From contig JAGQTR010000114.1 in the NCBI GenBank assembly GCA_020438915.1, positions 1 through 8,477 on the forward strand: a stretch of DNA of 8,477 bases, in the 5' to 3' direction. The DNA is from Mycobacterium sp. (GTDB taxonomy: Bacteria > Actinomycetota > Actinomycetes > Mycobacteriales > Mycobacteriaceae). Shown one piece after another: positions 6,454-8,477 of this stretch; within the stretch, counting starts at the first letter, position 1; every line of letters starts with the position of its first letter. The translations under genes and the position numbers were made by a program. Under the pieces are notes generated by a model, which had not been told where the DNA came from, searched no databases, and saw nothing but the letters and a program-made list of their open reading frames with translations.

Positions 6454-6459
6454 TACTAT
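6454..6459 (+). promoter_or_regulatory. Probable -10 element of the aldehyde dehydrogenase-SDR operon
   Basis: TACTAT matches the mycobacterial TANNNT -10 consensus. Transcription would start near 6466, leaving a leader of about 28 bases that includes the strong Shine-Dalgarno sequence GGAAGGA (6481-6487). The -35 position about 17 bases upstream (ATCGGG, 6431-6436) does not resemble TTGACA, which is common for mycobacterial promoters. Confidence 0.5.
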
Positions 6460-6493
6460 GCGGGGGACTTGGCTGCCGCTGGAAGGACGCACG

Positions 6494-7900
6494 ATGACCA
6501 CCGATTCGATCGACACTGCCGCACCGTCGCAGCCGCGGAGCATTCCGGACGTGGTGGCCGGCGTCCGCCGGACCTTCGCCGCCGGACGTACCCGGCCCGT
6601 GGAATGGCGGCGTGCGCAGTTGACGGCGCTCTCGAAGATGATGAGCGAGAACGAAACCCGCATCGCCGAGGCGCTGGCCACCGATCTGGGGCGCAAGCCG
6701 TTCGAGGCGTGGCTGGCCGACGTCGCCAGCGTCGTCGCCGAGGCCGACGACGCCGCCAAGAACGTCGGCAAGTGGACCAAGCGCAAGCACCGACTGCTCG
6801 AACGCTCGCAGCTGCCCGGCCGCGCGTGGATCGAATACGAGCCGTACGGCACGGTCCTGATCATCGGCGCCTGGAACTTTCCCTTCGCGCTGACGCTGGG
6901 CCCGCTCGTCGGCGCCCTCGCCGCCGGCAACGCCGTGGTGCTCAAGCCGTCGGAACTGGCGCCCGCGAGCTCCGCGATGATGGCCGAACTCGTTGCGCGC
7001 TACCTGGACCGGGACGCGATCGCCGTGGTCGAGGGCGACGGCGCGGTCAGCCAGGAGCTGATCGCCCAGGGCTTCGACAAGCTGTGCTTCACCGGCGGCA
7101 CCGAGATCGGCCGGCGGGTTTACGAGGCCGCCGCGCCGCACCTGACCCCGGTCACCCTGGAGTTGGGCGGCAAGAGCCCAGTGATCGTGGCCTCCGACGC
7201 CGATATCGAGGTCGCGGCCAAGCGCATCGCGTGGACCAAGCTGATCAACTCCGGCCAGATCTGCATCGCCCCGGACTACGTGCTGGCCGACAAGTCGGTG
7301 AGCGACAAGCTGGTGGCCGAGATCCGGAAGTCCATCGAGCACTTCCGCTCGCAGGACACCGGCGGCATGCGAATCGTCAACGAACGGCACTTCAACCGGC
7401 TGACCGCGGCCATCGCCGCCACCAAGGGCACCGTGGCGCTCGGCGGCGGATCGGACGCGGCCACCCTGACCATCGAGCCGACCGTCGTGGTGGACCCCGA
7501 CCCGGCCGAGCCGCTGATGACCGACGAGATCTTCGGGCCGATCCTGCCGATCCTGACGGTGGCCAACCTCGAGGAAGCCGTCGACTACGTCAACTCCCGG
7601 CCCAAGCCGCTGGCGGCCTACCTGTTCACCAAGGCCAAGGCCACCCGGGAACGCGTCATCACCGGAGTGCCGGCCGGCGGAATGATGGTCAACCAGCTGC
7701 TCTTCCAGTTCGCCACGGCCAAGCTGCCATTCGGCGGGGTTGGCCCGTCGGGTATCGGCGCCTATCACGGCCGGTTCGGCTTCGAGGAGTTCAGCCACCG
7801 CAAGTCGGTGCTGACCAAGCCGACCCGACCCGACCTCGGTGCCATGATCTACCCCCCGTATACAGAGAAGGCGTGGAAACTGGCGCGCAAGATCTTCTGA
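6494..7900 (+). CDS. NAD(P)-dependent aldehyde dehydrogenase, class 3-like (Rv0147-like)
   Basis: This 468-residue enzyme oxidises an aldehyde to its acid, probably a fatty or aromatic aldehyde in the cytoplasm. All key elements are visible: the oxyanion Asn128 in GAWNFPFALTL, the cofactor Lys151 in KPSELAP, FTGGTEIGRRV (199-209) at the dinucleotide fold, the general base Glu223 in LELGGKSP, the nucleophile Cys257 in NSGQICIAPDYVL, and EIFGPILPI (345-353). SGQICIAPDY and the length below 480 residues fit the class 3 (ALDH3) group, which includes fatty aldehyde dehydrogenases. ATG 6494 has GGAAGGA six bases upstream. The in-frame ATG at 6458 overlaps the -10 box and has no ribosome site, and the longer frame upstream is a shadow of the methyltransferase and repeats. 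The SDR gene follows after 29 bases, so the two are probably co-transcribed. Confidence 0.95.
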   Translation: MTTDSIDTAAPSQPRSIPDVVAGVRRTFAAGRTRPVEWRRAQLTALSKMMSENETRIAEALATDLGRKPFEAWLADVASVVAEADDAAKNVGKWTKRKHRLLERSQLPGRAWIEYEPYGTVLIIGAWNFPFALTLGPLVGALAAGNAVVLKPSELAPASSAMMAELVARYLDRDAIAVVEGDGAVSQELIAQGFDKLCFTGGTEIGRRVYEAAAPHLTPVTLELGGKSPVIVASDADIEVAAKRIAWTKLINSGQICIAPDYVLADKSVSDKLVAEIRKSIEHFRSQDTGGMRIVNERHFNRLTAAIAATKGTVALGGGSDAATLTIEPTVVVDPDPAEPLMTDEIFGPILPILTVANLEEAVDYVNSRPKPLAAYLFTKAKATRERVITGVPAGGMMVNQLLFQFATAKLPFGGVGPSGIGAYHGRFGFEEFSHRKSVLTKPTRPDLGAMIYPPYTEKAWKLARKIF

Positions 7901-7929
7901 GTCGCACATCGTTGAAAGGAACCAGCTAG

Positions 7930-8477
7930 ATGCCCGGAGTGCAGGATCGTGTCGTCATCGTCACCGGTGCGGGTGGCGGTCTGGGGCGTGAGTACGCCCT
8001 GACCCTGGCCAAGGAGGGCGCCTGCGTCGTGGTCAACGACCTCGGCGGCGCGCGCGACGGCACCGGCGCCGGACACAACATGGCCGATCATGTGGTCGCC
8101 GAGATCAAGGAAGCCGGCGGTCGGGCCGTGGCCAACTACGACTCGGTGGCCGAGACCGCGGGTGCGGAGAACATCGTCAAGACCGCCCTCGACGAGTTCG
8201 GCAAGGTCGACGGTGTGGTTTCCAACGCGGGCATCCTGCGCGACGGCACGTTCCACAAGATGACCTTCGACAACTTCGATTCGGTCATTCAGGTACACCT
8301 CTACGGTGGGTACAACGTCATCCGCGCTGCCTGGCCGCATTTCCGGGAGCAGAGCTACGGCCGCATCGTGGTCGCGACCTCCACCAGCGGGCTCTTCGGC
8401 AACTTCGGCCAGGCCAACTACAGCGCTGCCAAGCTGGGGCTGGTCGGCCTGATCAACACGCTGGCCCAGGAAGGCGC
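7930..8477 (+). CDS. Short-chain dehydrogenase/reductase, HSD17B4/MFE-2-like 3-hydroxyacyl-CoA dehydrogenase (Rv0148-like), 3'-truncated
   Basis: The frame is open from ATG 7930 to the window end (182 residues). The Rossmann motif TGAGGGLG (12-19) is followed by VVVNDLGGARDGTGAG (33-48); Asp37 after the second strand and the acidic residue pattern favour NAD. Then come SNAGILRDGTF with the NAG motif, the VHLYGG segment, catalytic Ser151 in ATSTSG, and Tyr164 and Lys168 in YSAAK. The stretch YGRIVV...GLFGNFGQANYSAAKLGL closely resembles the dehydrogenase domain of peroxisomal multifunctional enzyme type 2, which oxidises (3R)-hydroxyacyl-CoA in beta-oxidation. A VHL in place of the usual SDR Asn segment is also seen in that group. 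AAGGA (7916-7920) lies nine bases before the start. Substrate is inferred from family only; whether a hydratase or sterol-carrier domain follows cannot be seen, though the Rv0148 counterpart is a lone SDR domain (recalled). Confidence 0.93.
   Translation, partial: MPGVQDRVVIVTGAGGGLGREYALTLAKEGACVVVNDLGGARDGTGAGHNMADHVVAEIKEAGGRAVANYDSVAETAGAENIVKTALDEFGKVDGVVSNAGILRDGTFHKMTFDNFDSVIQVHLYGGYNVIRAAWPHFREQSYGRIVVATSTSGLFGNFGQANYSAAKLGLVGLINTLAQEG

Noticed and set aside
6458..6493. Alternative aldehyde dehydrogenase start at ATG 6458
   Set aside because: That ATG is part of the -10 hexamer region and would lie upstream of the predicted transcription start; ATG 6494 has a strong Shine-Dalgarno sequence.
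5368..6945. Long open frame of 525 residues on the minus strand across the methyltransferase, repeats and aldehyde dehydrogenase
   Set aside because: It is antisense to two clearly recognised genes, rich in Arg/Gly/Pro/His without any family motif, and typical of high-GC third-position bias.
6347..7909. Open frame of 520 residues on the minus strand opposite the aldehyde dehydrogenase
   Set aside because: Antisense shadow of a conserved enzyme; no domain or ribosome binding site.

Overview
The window is high-GC actinobacterial DNA, and several signs point to a Mycobacterium, most likely a rapidly growing (Mycolicibacterium-type) species. The order TetR regulator, SAM-dependent methyltransferase, aldehyde dehydrogenase, MFE-2-like short-chain dehydrogenase matches my recollection of Rv0144-Rv0145/Rv0146-Rv0147-Rv0148 of M. 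tuberculosis. Here that block is joined to a PTS enzyme I gene, which tubercle bacilli lack. The species call is inference; no search was possible.

Layout. (1) 1-1073 (+): the C-terminal two thirds of PTS enzyme I, cut by the window edge. (2) 1081-1140: a long palindrome between two converging genes, probably a bidirectional terminator. (3) 4404-1147 (-): a three-gene operon with overlapping stops and starts, TetR regulator -> five-helix membrane protein of unknown function -> FUSC-type transporter. It looks like a self-regulated export module. (4) 4405-4592: a divergent intergenic region between two TetR genes, holding a cluster of TGCTGA/TCAGCA half-sites that look like operators. (5) 4593-5240 (+): second TetR regulator (Rv0144-like). 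(6) 5362-6294 (+): TIGR00027-type methyltransferase, preceded by an inverted repeat near a possible promoter. (7) 6282-6405: a perfect 55-bp tandem duplication built from alternating CGCCGAAC and GTTCGGCG arms, starting across the methyltransferase stop codon. (8) 6431-6493: a promoter whose -35/-10 spacer is filled by the perfect inverted repeat CCAACCG-GA-CGGTTGG, a TetR-type operator candidate. (9) 6494-7900 (+): aldehyde dehydrogenase. (10) 7930-8477 (+): N-terminal 182 residues of an HSD17B4/MFE-2-like 3-hydroxyacyl-CoA dehydrogenase, cut by the window end.

How the parts may work together. The aldehyde dehydrogenase and the SDR sit 29 bp apart behind one promoter and fit the oxidation of a lipid-derived aldehyde and a hydroxyacyl-CoA. 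The two TetR genes share a 188-bp control region, so each could regulate itself, the other, the FUSC operon or the lipid-metabolism genes. No phage, transposase, CRISPR or RNA gene was seen. The least explained items are the five-helix/FUSC pair, the shared TetR control region and the 55-bp repeat array.
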